Source of the DNA: Leptolyngbya ohadii IS1
GTDB lineage: Bacteria > Cyanobacteriota > Cyanobacteriia > Elainellales > Elainellaceae
DNA length: 64,000 nucleotides
Direction of reading: 5' to 3'
Assembly: GCF_002215035.1 (NCBI RefSeq)
Contig: NZ_NKFP01000006.1
Coordinates: 1,376,530 to 1,440,529 of the forward strand
Shown here piece after piece: positions 36,030-45,765 of this stretch. Position numbers and translations under genes: made by a program. The notes under the pieces were generated by a model. The model was not told where the DNA came from, did not search any database, and saw nothing but the letters and a program-made list of their open reading frames with translations. The stretch's first letter is position 1, and every line of letters starts with the position of its first letter.

Positions 36030-37040
36030 TTAAAGCCCGTAATAGGTGCGATACCAGTCCACAAAATGCTGTACGCCGATCTCAATTGACGTATTGGGCA
36101 TAAATCCTGTTTCCCTGGCTAAATCGTCAATATCCGCAAAGGTTTCAATCAAATCCCCTGGCTGGGAGGGCATCAGGTTTTTCTCGGCGGTTTTGCCCAG
36201 GCAGGATTCCAGCACCGTGATCAGGTGCATTAGCTCCACAGGCTGATTGTTGCCGATGTTGTAAATTCGGTAGGGAGCCTGACTGGTGCCGGGGTCGGGA
36301 TATTCTCCTGACCAGAGGGGATTGGGGGTCGGCGGATGTTCCATTAACCGAGCGATGCCTTCAACAATATCGTCAATGTAAGTAAAGTCGCGGCGCATCT
36401 TGCCGTAGTTAAAGATGTCGATCGCTTTTCTTGCCAGAATTGCCTGGGTAAAGCTGAACAGTGCCATGTCCGGTCGTCCCCAGGGACCATAGACGGTAAA
36501 AAACCGCAGTCCCGTAACGGGTAAGCCGTATAAATGGCTGTAGGTATGCGCCATCAGCTCATTCGCTTTTTTAGTTGCCGCATAAAGGCTGATGGGATGA
36601 TCGACATTATCGTGAACGGAAAATGGCAGACGGGTATTTGCACCGTAGACTGAGCTAGAAGACGCAAAAATGAGATGCTTGACCTGAGAATGACGACAGC
36701 CCTCTAAAACGTTGGTGAATCCGACGAGATTGCTATCGATATAGGCATGGGGATTGATCAGAGAATAGCGAACACCCGGTTGCGCTGCCAGGTTAATCAC
36801 GATCTCGAAACACTGCTCGTCAAACAGTTTAGCAATTTGTGGGCGATCGGCAAGGTCTAGGCGATAAAAATGAAATCCGGACTGAGGTTCTAGCTGGGCG
36901 AGGCGAGCCTGTTTTAACGATACGTCGTAATAGTCATTGAGGTTATCCAGTCCGACTACTGTGTGTCCCTGCTTCAGGAGCCGATCGGCAACGTGAAACC
37001 CGATAAAGCCCGCTGCGCCAGTCACTAGAATTTTAAACAT
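36030..37040 (-). CDS. UDP-glucuronate 4-epimerase-like NAD-dependent epimerase
   Basis: 336 residues of the extended short-chain dehydrogenase class. The NAD motif GAAGFIGFHVADRL is at about 8-21; the YAATK active site (Tyr-x3-Lys) follows SSSSVYG; the family signature RFFTVYGPWGRPDMALF is that of UDP-GlcA 4-epimerases (CapI, LpsL). The expected reaction is UDP-GlcA to UDP-GalA. It precedes the RTX gene and follows a GT4 gene by 6 bp. A UDP-glucose dehydrogenase is not in this window. Confidence 0.87.
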   Translation of the reverse strand: MFKILVTGAAGFIGFHVADRLLKQGHTVVGLDNLNDYYDVSLKQARLAQLEPQSGFHFYRLDLADRPQIAKLFDEQCFEIVINLAAQPGVRYSLINPHAYIDSNLVGFTNVLEGCRHSQVKHLIFASSSSVYGANTRLPFSVHDNVDHPISLYAATKKANELMAHTYSHLYGLPVTGLRFFTVYGPWGRPDMALFSFTQAILARKAIDIFNYGKMRRDFTYIDDIVEGIARLMEHPPTPNPLWSGEYPDPGTSQAPYRIYNIGNNQPVELMHLITVLESCLGKTAEKNLMPSQPGDLIETFADIDDLARETGFMPNTSIEIGVQHFVDWYRTYYGL

Positions 37041-37046
37041 GGTTTC

Positions 37047-38258
37047 TTACCCCTTGACACCTGCAATAATCGATTGGTAGTACTCAACGAGCTGGGGAAT
37101 CGATCGGGCGGGGTGCAGTTTCGCGATGCTCTGCTTTGCCTGATTTTGCATTTCGATCAATGCCTGCTCGTCCATTGTCCAGGCACGACGAATTCCTGCT
37201 GCCAGGGCAGCCACCTCGCCAGGAGCCACCAGAATTCCTGAAGTCCCGCTTTCAATTACCTGTTCAAAACAAGACCCCGTCGTGGCAACAACGACCTTTC
37301 CAAGCCCCATAGCTTCCAGGCAAGTATTTGGTAAGTTATCGATCAGAGAAGGCAGAGCAACGATTTTGGCATTTTCAATAAAGGGATAAAGCTTGTCGTG
37401 CCGCATCGAAGTCAGGATCGTGACGCGATCGCCAAATTCCTGGAGCTGGTCTCGAACGTAGTCTGCCATCGGTCTACCATCTGGGGCAGGACCACTCCCG
37501 CCAATCAGAAAAACCCGCATTTCCTGAAATTCGCGCAGCACCGAAGGAAGTGCCTGTGCCAGAATATGAACTCCCTTCATTTGGGTCATTCTGCCGAAAA
37601 AAAGCAGATAGGGCGTCCCAATGTGCTGCTCAAACACACTGGTATCGGAATGGGGCTGTTCCAGGAAAAACGGAGTCTCAATCACGCTGACCTGCGGAAT
37701 GCCGTATCCTTTCTGCACCTGCCCGGCAACGAAATGAGTGGGCGCATACAGAAAGCGAGTTCCCGTGACGGCAATCCGCTCCATCCACCAGCGCAATTTC
37801 ACTCCTGCGGTTTGGGGTATTCCTGCGGCGGAATCCCAGAAAGGACGATAGCTCGACATTCGCGTCACGACAGGCGTTTTGCGTTCCCATCGGAAAAATA
37901 GCCCAACCGCCATTACATTTGCCGCCTGCACAAGGTCAAACTGAACCGTCCTGTGAACGCTGCGCCATCTTTGCCACAGGCACCAGGCAGCTTTCAAATC
38001 CTGATAGGGGTTGTAGAAAGTTTTGGGAATCAGAGGATCAATATGATCGAGAATCATTCGCCGATCCCACAGGGGAACAACGCGATGAACGGTAACGCCA
38101 TGAAAGTCGATCTGCTCATTCTGGGTAGAACGGGTAAAAATATGAACCTCATGCCCCTGTTCGGCAAGGGCAACGGTGACTCGCCCCAGGTAATTGGCTA
38201 ATCCCCCTGAGTAGGACGGTTCAGTGACAAACTCAGGCGTAATAAATGCAATTTTCAT
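37047..38258 (-). CDS. GT4 family glycosyltransferase
   Basis: 403 residues. Opening KIAFITPEFVTEPSYSGGLANYLG with the GG donor loop, donor domain YLLFFGRMTQMKGVHIL and motif D-x7-E in SLIDNLPNTCLEAMGLGK. Long GT4 proteins of this shape are frequent in cyanobacterial EPS loci. Coupled to the upstream GT2 gene by a one-base overlap (TAATG) and to the epimerase by a 6-bp gap. Confidence 0.88.
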   Translation of the reverse strand: MKIAFITPEFVTEPSYSGGLANYLGRVTVALAEQGHEVHIFTRSTQNEQIDFHGVTVHRVVPLWDRRMILDHIDPLIPKTFYNPYQDLKAAWCLWQRWRSVHRTVQFDLVQAANVMAVGLFFRWERKTPVVTRMSSYRPFWDSAAGIPQTAGVKLRWWMERIAVTGTRFLYAPTHFVAGQVQKGYGIPQVSVIETPFFLEQPHSDTSVFEQHIGTPYLLFFGRMTQMKGVHILAQALPSVLREFQEMRVFLIGGSGPAPDGRPMADYVRDQLQEFGDRVTILTSMRHDKLYPFIENAKIVALPSLIDNLPNTCLEAMGLGKVVVATTGSCFEQVIESGTSGILVAPGEVAALAAGIRRAWTMDEQALIEMQNQAKQSIAKLHPARSIPQLVEYYQSIIAGVKG

Positions 38259-39253
38259 TAAGCTACAGGGTGGTGAATCGACTGGGCAGCATTGAGAAGG
38301 CGTTTAACAGCATTGCGTCCGGTGCGAACCTGTTTGAGCAGATGTTCCAGCACGATCGGTTCAAGGTAGTGAGCCAGCAGTTTGTAGAACGATCGCTCTT
38401 GATAGGAAAAGGAAGGAGAGAGTTCCCTTGCGTACTTAAATCCGCTGCCTGCGATCGCCTCAGCCCCATTGCGATAGGCGTAGATTGAATGCTGAAACAT
38501 TGCCCCTGCTAATGCTCTCCGTCGCTGGGGTGTGAGAGTTTCAGGAAATTCTGTTTCAAGCTGTTTGGAGAGAGCGATAAACATTTCAACCATGAAGCCC
38601 GGCGGTTTTGGTCTACGGGTAATTCGAGTCGGGTCATCGTGATTGCGGTGTCGAAACAGAAATTCGTCTAATTTACAAAGCCGAGCGCCAACTGCTCCCA
38701 GACGGATGTGCAGCTCAAACTCCTGCGCTCCGATTAATCCTTCCCTAAATCCTTTCACCTTTTCTAGCAAGCTGCGTCGATGCAGCGGACCTTCTGTGCC
38801 AAAACCATTGGCAAGGCAATAGAGGAGTGTATCAGCTCCCTCCGGTGAAGGTAATGCAAGCAGTTTTTTGATAGGACGCTGGGGGCGATCGTCTCCAAAT
38901 AAGTAGCCGTTGCAAAACACTAAATCTGCCCGATCTGACTGTAGAACAGGCACCTGAACTTCTAGCTTATTGGGGAGCAAGACATCATCCGCGTCTAGAA
39001 ACTGAATGAATTCCCCCTGACTGAGCTGCAATCCCCGATTTCGCGCAGCACAGGCTCCCCGATGATTGATTTGCTCAAAGCGAATCCGATCGCCAAAGGA
39101 CTGAATTGCTTCAACACTGCGATCGTTTGAGCCGTCATCTACCACAATCACTTCTACATTAGGGTAGGTTTGGTTCAGGGCACTTTCGATCGCTTCAGCG
39201 ACATACGGTTCTGCATTAAAGCAGGGAATAATAACGCTAACTAGGGGATTCAT
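38258..39253 (-). CDS. GT2 family glycosyltransferase
   Basis: 331 residues. SVIIPCFNAEPYVAEAI, VDDGSNDRS, GACAARNRGL and FLDADD are standard. Paralogue of 24380-25324, with the same domain order and a helical, basic C-terminal part. Probably arose by an old duplication inside the locus. Sugar unknown. Confidence 0.87.
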   Translation of the reverse strand: MNPLVSVIIPCFNAEPYVAEAIESALNQTYPNVEVIVVDDGSNDRSVEAIQSFGDRIRFEQINHRGACAARNRGLQLSQGEFIQFLDADDVLLPNKLEVQVPVLQSDRADLVFCNGYLFGDDRPQRPIKKLLALPSPEGADTLLYCLANGFGTEGPLHRRSLLEKVKGFREGLIGAQEFELHIRLGAVGARLCKLDEFLFRHRNHDDPTRITRRPKPPGFMVEMFIALSKQLETEFPETLTPQRRRALAGAMFQHSIYAYRNGAEAIAGSGFKYARELSPSFSYQERSFYKLLAHYLEPIVLEHLLKQVRTGRNAVKRLLNAAQSIHHPVA

Positions 39254-39347
39254 GTCGTTCTTGTTAAATGCTAGGAGGAAGCAGCTCTACTTCTTAAAAC
39301 ATGATGGAATGGGGGGAGCGTCATTTGCTGTGGCACCATGCTCTGGA

Positions 39348-40259
39348 TCAATTCAGAAAAGCTCCTTCATCCTGTATTTCCTTACGGGATGCCTCAATGT
39401 CAGGAATTATCTTCAAAATTTTGAAAATTGCGAAAAAGATAGCTTTCGCTTCCTTCTGCTTATCCTGAATTAGCTTTTTAAAAGCGTCCCTCACCGCTGA
39501 TTTCAGGATTGAGAAATACCTCCAAACGATGTTGTGATGAGAGTATTTAAGAATGGCAATGTAGCTGCTGAAGTACTTTGATACTAACCGCCTGACAGGA
39601 ACACCGCGATCGGAGAAATTCTTCTCCATGTGGTATCCTTTCGCTGCTGGCGCAACCCCTACCTTAAAGCCTGCTGCCCGTATTCTTGCTGCCAGATCAT
39701 TGTCCTCACCGTACATAAAATAAATTGGGTCAAAGCCTCCTGCTGTTTTAAGGGCACTGCTGCTCAGGAGCCAGAGTGCGGCTGGCACAAAATCGACCTC
39801 GTAAACCCCCGCAGGAGCGGTTTCGATCTCAACCAGCAACGAGGGAGCAAACATTTCGATATACCTGCGAAACCCCTTATGCCAGTCGGAGCCGTCATAC
39901 TTCAGATGAAGGGGGCTTAATATGCCATATTCAGGGTGCACCTCGGCAACTGTCAAAAGCTGGCTGAAAGCGTCTTTCTCTAACCAAGCATCTTGATTAA
40001 GCAAAAAAACAAAGTCTGCTTGCTGCGATAATGCCAGGTTGATCCCTAAGTTATTTGCTTTACCAAAACCTAGATTGACTTCTGACTCTATTAGCTGAAC
40101 CTGAGAAAAGTTATCCTTAATGATTTGCGTGGTTCTATCCGAGGAACCGTTATCAATCACGATAATCGATGAATCTACGTCAACTTGTTCTAAGGAGCGA
40201 ATGCATTTCTCAATAAAAGATTCAGCGTTGTAGGTGACTATGACGGTTGCAATCTTCAT
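39348..40259 (-). CDS. GT2 family glycosyltransferase (WbbL-like)
   Basis: 303 residues. IATVIVTYNAESFIEKCI and VIDNGSSDRTTQII open the domain; the metal motif is in NQDAWL (a Gln-Asp-Ala variant typical of rhamnosyltransferases); GFDPIYFMYGEDNDLAARI matches the WbbL/RfbF acidic motif. By family a rhamnosyltransferase is the best guess. AT-rich codon use compared with neighbours. It lies 70 bp downstream of a GT4 gene. Confidence 0.85.
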   Translation of the reverse strand: MKIATVIVTYNAESFIEKCIRSLEQVDVDSSIIVIDNGSSDRTTQIIKDNFSQVQLIESEVNLGFGKANNLGINLALSQQADFVFLLNQDAWLEKDAFSQLLTVAEVHPEYGILSPLHLKYDGSDWHKGFRRYIEMFAPSLLVEIETAPAGVYEVDFVPAALWLLSSSALKTAGGFDPIYFMYGEDNDLAARIRAAGFKVGVAPAAKGYHMEKNFSDRGVPVRRLVSKYFSSYIAILKYSHHNIVWRYFSILKSAVRDAFKKLIQDKQKEAKAIFFAIFKILKIIPDIEASRKEIQDEGAFLN

Positions 40260-40329
40260 TAACTCTGTAAATTGATTGGAGAATGTGCAAAAACTTCAGC
40301 TAAGTAGCGCAGGAAAAGGTTGTAAAGCT

Positions 40330-41400
40330 TTACTCAAAACGCTTCATAACTGCCTGAATGTCCGCTGAAAAGTTCTGCCAGCTTAAGTGTTCCACCGTTT
40401 GTCTGACATCCGTTTTAATCTGGAATGCCTGCTCAATCAGATTGCAAATTTCATCGGCGGAACTCTCGATATCAAACAAAAAGCCATTCTCACCGGGCAC
40501 AATTAAGTCTGGGGCAAATCCCGTTTTGCTGGCAACCGGAACTACATTACACATCATGGCTTCCACCAGTGGAATTGGTCCACCCTCAAGCTTTGCAGGC
40601 GAAACAAATACATCCATCTGGGCATAGTACTGCGGATAGTCTGCATAGTCTATTTCTACGTACTTGAAATTCGGCAACGCTTCTAACTCCGCAAATCGAT
40701 CGTAGGCTTTCCATTTGCGACCCAGCAGAATAAATGAACGGTGTGGTAAACGCTGCACAATCTCCAGAATGCGATCGGGGCTTTTACGCTCGTAGTAAGC
40801 CGTACTGAAGCCAACTGCCCCTTTGCCTGTGCGAACGTGCGATCGAAAGAGATTCGGATCGGCAGCACCCAGAACATAGGTCACTTTGTCGGGATTTACA
40901 CCGCAAGCAATCATCCGTTCAGCAAACTGGGAACAGGTGCAAATCATCGCTGTTGCCTGATTCATAGTGGCTGCAAACGCTTCATCCGTCATTAAGCCCT
41001 TGGGATGGGTGTACCAGATATAGGTTGGGCGATCCTTAAGATAGGGATAGCGTTTGAGGCAGACCGCGAAATAGGAGTAGTGGGCAAAAAAGTAAGCCTT
41101 TGCGCGGGGAAGGGGTAAATCTACGGGCGCATAGTGCGCGATGTTGCCTCTGGGAAAATAGGCTTCGTAGGAGAAGGTGACGCTCCCAGGATAGTTCGCC
41201 GCAATTTCACGGCAAATTGCATCCAGAATCCATCCCCGATTTCCCCGATCCAATATAAAAGCTAAATCATAGACCTGGCTGTTATGCTCAGTTTCAGGGT
41301 TCGATTGCAGGGGTTCTCCCGGAAAAAGAGAGGTTAGATATTGGCGATAGAGGACACTCGCCTGTGTTAACTTTGCCCGCGTTAAATCAATCAGTTTCAT
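40330..41400 (-). CDS. GT4 family glycosyltransferase
   Basis: 356 residues. The N-terminal domain lacks the usual glycine loop, beginning LTRAKLTQASVLYR, but the C-terminal domain is GT4: AVGFSTAYYERKSPDRIL, then SPAKLEGGPIPLVEAMMCNV with EX7E intact. Closest in type to GT4 proteins that follow pyruvyl transferase genes. Its ATG overlaps the upstream pyruvyl transferase stop by 4 bp. Confidence 0.83.
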   Translation of the reverse strand: MKLIDLTRAKLTQASVLYRQYLTSLFPGEPLQSNPETEHNSQVYDLAFILDRGNRGWILDAICREIAANYPGSVTFSYEAYFPRGNIAHYAPVDLPLPRAKAYFFAHYSYFAVCLKRYPYLKDRPTYIWYTHPKGLMTDEAFAATMNQATAMICTCSQFAERMIACGVNPDKVTYVLGAADPNLFRSHVRTGKGAVGFSTAYYERKSPDRILEIVQRLPHRSFILLGRKWKAYDRFAELEALPNFKYVEIDYADYPQYYAQMDVFVSPAKLEGGPIPLVEAMMCNVVPVASKTGFAPDLIVPGENGFLFDIESSADEICNLIEQAFQIKTDVRQTVEHLSWQNFSADIQAVMKRFE

Positions 41401-42668
41401 TCGTTTTTCCCATCTACCGCGATCGCTGAAATTAGCTGCTGAATTTCCTGACGGCTTTCCGCTTTAATCGTTTCTAACGCTGAAACGTCATAATTAAGGA
41501 TTGCATCGTTCATTAGATCCACAACTTGATCTGCGGTCAATTTCTCTGCACTAATGCAGTAGCGATCGCGCTTACACTTGTTGAAGAAACTTTCGACTTT
41601 GGTATCCCATTTCAACCCAACGGTTGGAATTCCTAGCGAGTGAGCAATAATACAGGCATGAAGTCGAAACGCTATCACTGCCCGGAACTGGCTGATATCC
41701 TGGACAAGCTCCAACGCTGTTTTAGGGCAGACCAGCGGCGGAACAGGCAAGCCCTGAGCGACCATCCTTTCTATTACCTGCGCTGCAAATTGTTCGTCTT
41801 CCTTGGCTCCATTGGTGAAGAGCTGAAAGGGAATCGATTTTGCAGTTAACGCTTCAGCAATATTGACCCAAAAAGAAATCAGCTCGTTTTGAAAGAAATC
41901 GGCTTGGGCTGGTGTATGACGTGATAAGACAGCGGCGGAACAGATGCCTAATCCAATCATCCTTGCTTTTGAACAGCGATCGATTCCATAGGCTTCTGCA
42001 CAGTTAATTGCCACATCCCAAACCACAGACGGTTTGCAGGGCAGGTTCGGTGCTCGCTGGGTGATACGCTGGAGAGATTCGTTGTCTCGAAGACTCAGGT
42101 AGGATGTTTGCTGGAAAGCTTGCCGAAATAGACGAGTTGCGATCGAAGACCATTTAAGATTCACGCCGCATCCATAGTACAGGACGGGAATTCTCATCTT
42201 CTGGGCACATTCAGCTACCCCGTAGATTTTCAGCGGAAAATTAAACTGATTGTCCGCCAGAATATTTCCACCTCCAAATACTAGAGCAACAGCTTGATCC
42301 AACTCCTGTTGATAGAAGTGATACCGCTGCTTTCTCCACTTGAAGAACCACCAGATCAGCATTGCCCGTTCCCTAGAGCAAATCGCGAGAACCATTCGCC
42401 AAAATAAGCGCTCAATGCGGCGTTTCTGGTGAACTGCCATTCCAAAGGACACCTCATGCAGCAGTTTTTGCTGGTTCGGCTGTCGTGAACTGAAGTCCAG
42501 CAGATGGGGAGTGAAGGGAGAAAGCTGCTGAATGAGATAGGACAAACTCTCTGCGATGACTGCGTCGCCTAAGTTGGGGCTGTAAACCTCACCGCAGATG
42601 ACGATCTTCTGGGAATTCACAGGGGTCTGCCTCAAGCTGTTTTCCGTTCGAGATGCTGCATTCTGCAC
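41397..42668 (-). CDS. Polysaccharide pyruvyl transferase family protein, second copy
   Basis: 423 residues from the ATG. That start lies inside the ABC gene by 37 bp; a GTG at 42620 would remove the overlap, begin at Val17 and leave an 11-bp gap, and is a real alternative. Motifs: GEVYSPNLGDAVIAESL, FGGGNILADNQF, YGCGVNLKW and FRLHACIIAHSLGIPTVGL. Its sequence differs much from the first copy at 31084, so it probably acts on a different sugar or position. Confidence 0.82.
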   Translation of the reverse strand: MQNAASRTENSLRQTPVNSQKIVICGEVYSPNLGDAVIAESLSYLIQQLSPFTPHLLDFSSRQPNQQKLLHEVSFGMAVHQKRRIERLFWRMVLAICSRERAMLIWWFFKWRKQRYHFYQQELDQAVALVFGGGNILADNQFNFPLKIYGVAECAQKMRIPVLYYGCGVNLKWSSIATRLFRQAFQQTSYLSLRDNESLQRITQRAPNLPCKPSVVWDVAINCAEAYGIDRCSKARMIGLGICSAAVLSRHTPAQADFFQNELISFWVNIAEALTAKSIPFQLFTNGAKEDEQFAAQVIERMVAQGLPVPPLVCPKTALELVQDISQFRAVIAFRLHACIIAHSLGIPTVGLKWDTKVESFFNKCKRDRYCISAEKLTADQVVDLMNDAILNYDVSALETIKAESRQEIQQLISAIAVDGKNE

Positions 42669-44428
42669 AGACGCGCGTACTGTCCCTGCCGCGTTAGCAA
42701 TTCCTCATGGGTGCCCACTTCAACCACTCTTCCCTGTTCCATCACGGCAATCTGATCTGCCTTCTGGACGGTGGACAAACGATGGGCAATCACCAGGGTC
42801 GTTCGATTGCGGCTGAGGTTGTCAATCGCCTGCTGCACTAATCGTTCAGAAACTGTGTCCAGCGCACTCGTTGCTTCATCCAGAATCAGGATTTCCGGAT
42901 TTTGCAGTAAGGCTCTTGCGATCGCCAGCCGCTGCCGCTGTCCACCCGAAAGCATCACGCCCCGATCGCCAATGATGGTATCGAATCCATCTACAAGCTG
43001 CTCGATAAATTCGTAGGCGTTGGCTTGCTTTGCTGCGAAGATAATATCTGCTTCCGCCGCATCCGGACAGCCATAGGCTATATTCTCGCGAACCGTGGCA
43101 TTGAATAGAAAGGTGTCCTGACTCACAATTCCCATCGATCGCCGCAGGCTCTTGTAATCAAACTCGCGCAGATCCCGCCCGTCGATCGTGATACAGCCCT
43201 CCGTGGGGTCATAGAAGCGGGGCAATAAATCTGCGATCGTAGACTTTCCTGCTCCTGAAGAGCCAACCAGCGCCAGTGTTGTATTGCGAGGGAGATAGAG
43301 GTTAACGTCCTTGAGAACGAATTTGCTATGTCCTGGATAGGCGAAGGAAAGATGGTTGAAATGAATTCCCTGCTTCAGAGCGGTGAAGGGAATCGAGCCA
43401 TTTTGCATGAAAGGTTTGTTAGACCGTTCCAGGAAGTCCTTTGTCACCTCAATACTCGAACTGAAGTTTGCAAGCTGGCTGCGAGTTCCGTTCAGCTGTG
43501 CGATGAGCGGCAATGTCCGAAACAGAATAAAGAGGTAAGTTAACAGCGTTGAAGCAAACGCAGCAAGCTGACTGGCAAGAAATTGACGAGCGACAAAAAT
43601 AATGGCAATCAGCGCCAGCAGTCCAGTCATTTCACTGACAGGCTGAATCATCGCATTGTTGACCTGCGATCGAAACTCAGCTTCCTCCCGTGCCCGTTGA
43701 AACTGATCCAGCCGATCAAACTGCTGTTTTTCAGTGGCGGTTGTCCGCACGAGTCGCATTCCAGACAGAAGTTCCAGGGTGGCAATACTGTATCGCTTAC
43801 TCGCGGCTGTGAGCTGCTGACCAAAGATCTTAGAACGGGCGATCGTCCGCTGATTTGCTGCCGCAACAATTGCCAGAAGCAGCGTTGAAACCAGGGTTAG
43901 TTGCCAGGAGATTGTAATTAATAAGCCAATAAAGACGAGTGCAGTGGTTGAGATAATAAAAACCTGAATTAGCACCGGAACGGAGGATACCGTGCGGCTC
44001 AGTTCTCCTTCCAGTCGATTTTTAAGATCGCCAACGCCAGATTTAATATAAAAATCAATATCAACGTCCAATAAAAGATTCAGCCCTCTCGACTTTAGAT
44101 TGTGGGCAAGCCGCTGTCTGAGCCGAGTTGAGGTGAGAGCGCTAATGTAAGACGTCACGTTCTTCAGCAGGATCATCATCAGGATTAACCCCATTAGCCC
44201 TGCCAGGTTAGCCTCTCCATTGGTCTGAAACAGTGCCAGCAGATTTTGAACAATCGGCGGCATTGCCCCAAGCTCAACATCCTGTCCCAGAAAGCCCATG
44301 AGAACCGGAATAATCAGGGCAGTTCCAATTCCGTTAAACAGAGCGCTGCTGAATCCTAACAGAAGACAGGCAGCACTGAGCTTTGGATATTGACGAATAA
44401 GGTTAAACAGAAACCTGGAATTGGTCAT
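42632..44428 (-). CDS. MsbA/PglK-like ABC exporter (membrane plus ATPase)
   Basis: 598 residues. N-terminal six-helix domain (about 20-320), then a nucleotide-binding domain with Walker A GSSGAGKST, the Q-loop in SQDTFLF, signature LSGGQRQRLAIARAL, Walker B ILILDEATSALD and the switch His in IAHRLST. The arrangement is that of half-transporter lipid flippases: MsbA for lipid A, PglK for lipid-linked oligosaccharide. No Wzx-type flippase is in the window, so this protein is the best candidate to move the repeat unit across the membrane. Confidence 0.85.
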   Translation of the reverse strand: MTNSRFLFNLIRQYPKLSAACLLLGFSSALFNGIGTALIIPVLMGFLGQDVELGAMPPIVQNLLALFQTNGEANLAGLMGLILMMILLKNVTSYISALTSTRLRQRLAHNLKSRGLNLLLDVDIDFYIKSGVGDLKNRLEGELSRTVSSVPVLIQVFIISTTALVFIGLLITISWQLTLVSTLLLAIVAAANQRTIARSKIFGQQLTAASKRYSIATLELLSGMRLVRTTATEKQQFDRLDQFQRAREEAEFRSQVNNAMIQPVSEMTGLLALIAIIFVARQFLASQLAAFASTLLTYLFILFRTLPLIAQLNGTRSQLANFSSSIEVTKDFLERSNKPFMQNGSIPFTALKQGIHFNHLSFAYPGHSKFVLKDVNLYLPRNTTLALVGSSGAGKSTIADLLPRFYDPTEGCITIDGRDLREFDYKSLRRSMGIVSQDTFLFNATVRENIAYGCPDAAEADIIFAAKQANAYEFIEQLVDGFDTIIGDRGVMLSGGQRQRLAIARALLQNPEILILDEATSALDTVSERLVQQAIDNLSRNRTTLVIAHRLSTVQKADQIAVMEQGRVVEVGTHEELLTRQGQYARLCRMQHLERKTA

Positions 44429-44511
44429 TGTGATGCTCTTGAGAATACTCTTGAGAACAGTCAGGGAGCTGGTTTATCGTTAATTGGTAATGTGCTAAAG
44501 GGGAATATGCT

Positions 44512-44539
44512 AATGACTAATAAATAATGACTAATAAAT
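44512..44539. repeat. 14-bp perfect tandem duplication
   Basis: aatgactaataaat occurs twice in direct succession, between the ABC gene and the zinc-ribbon gene; the second copy runs into the latter's stop codon region. Confidence 0.85.
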
Positions 44540-44992
44540 GAAGCTAAAGTCTTTAATCTGGCGATCGCTGGTCATGCGTGCCTGTCGGCGGGTGAACTCC
44601 CCCACAGAAGGATTACCTCTGGGATCTATTAATTGGCTTGCCTGCTGCCAGAGTTCCGGCGGGGCGATCGAGACATCGTAGGTTGCGGCTTTAGAAGAAT
44701 CGGCTGCGTCCTGTTTGCGGACGTGATACCAGCGAGTTTTCTGACATTCATCACACCAGAAAGCTTCCAACCACTCCCCCGGTAGTGCCACTGTTGTCTG
44801 GTTTGCGGTGAGCAGCAGAGCATTGCGTCGGCTCATTCCTCGCTGCTGAAGTTGCCCGGCGCGGTCTGTGTACAGGGAATACTTGGGGCTGACACTCTGG
44901 AGTAAACAGTGATGAATGGGACAGTAGATTGCCCGTCGCTTCGATCGCTTCCGATTTCGGTCACACCTTCTCTGCAATTCGACCTCCTTCAC
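44531..44992 (-). CDS. Cyanobacterial zinc-ribbon-like protein of unknown function
   Basis: 153 residues. Two cysteine pairs (CPIHHC at about 24-29 and CDEC at about 90-93) suggest one zinc-binding site. The N-terminus is strongly basic (RKRSKRRA), and a WYHVRK segment follows the second pair. It is similar in feel to conserved cyanobacterial hypothetical proteins; I cannot name a family. It stands alone at the boundary between the EPS genes and the exosortase module, with a 773-bp spacer upstream. Confidence 0.6.
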   Translation of the reverse strand: MKEVELQRRCDRNRKRSKRRAIYCPIHHCLLQSVSPKYSLYTDRAGQLQQRGMSRRNALLLTANQTTVALPGEWLEAFWCDECQKTRWYHVRKQDAADSSKAATYDVSIAPPELWQQASQLIDPRGNPSVGEFTRRQARMTSDRQIKDFSFIY

Positions 44993-45512
44993 TTAAAAAC
45001 ATCAGAGGTTACGGGGGAGGGACTGAGATCAAAAGACCGTCAAAGCCCGGCTCCTGGACAGAAGTCCTGAAGAATTTAGATACTGAGGGTGAACAGAGAG
45101 TCAGACGGAGACTGGGTTAAACATTACCGTTTGACTAATCGCTTGACTCAAGTGAGTCTGCAACTTCTCCTGCTTTTCTCTGAATTTAAGGCAATCCAAA
45201 GGAATCAATAGGGACAGGTTCAGTCTCTAAACTACTATTACAGCAGCGTTTAAAGTAATCAGGGAGGTTTCTCTGGCTTCGTAAAAACTTTATTAGTATG
45301 GCTGTAGATAAATCCTGTACATCTTACCCAGCAAGGCTTTTAGCAGCATATTTTGCGTAACAAACTGAGAGATCAAGTAGCCTCTTATACATAGAAATTG
45401 GCAGAAAAGATGCTCAATTTTGAATTAGAAATCAGACAAGGAAATGCAGGTCGCGATCGGAATGATGCCCCTTGCCATCTCTTAAATAAGATTTGAATCA
45501 GGCTTAATTAAG

Positions 45513-45563
45513 ACCTGAATTAGACCTGAATTGGAGCTGAATTGGATCTGAATTAGACCTGAG
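45513..45563. repeat. 11-bp tandem repeat, about 4.5 copies
   Basis: Units acctgaattag, acctgaattgg, agctgaattgg and atctgaattag followed by a partial copy. The 11-bp period is close to one helical turn. Confidence 0.9.
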
Positions 45564-45653
45564 AAGAACCACTTGTAGCGCTTGTAGCGAAGGCAGAATT
45601 TTGGCTTTAAAGCAAAACCTCCCACTCCAGATTGAGAGCGAGAGGAATTCTAC

Positions 45654-45686
45654 AGGGGCGATCGCAGCCAGATTAACTGCGCCCCT
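45654..45686. other. GC-rich hairpin after exosortase gene
   Basis: Arms aggggc / gcccct with an extra inner pairing gcag / ctgc. It lies about 80 bp downstream of the exosortase stop. No T-run follows, so it is at best a weak terminator. Confidence 0.3.
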
Positions 45687-45765
45687 ATCCATTCATTGAT
45701 TGTCCGCGTTAGGGTGAATCGGTCTAGATTTGTCTAAATTTTCGATCGAAGTGACCTGCGTTAGA

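Larger units (their letters stand above)
44993..45765. other. 773-bp gene-free spacer
   Basis: AT-rich, with an 11-bp tandem repeat (45513-45563), a small duplication cttgtagcg near 45573-45590 and a hairpin at 45654-45686. No convincing ORF or RNA gene. Confidence 0.6.
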
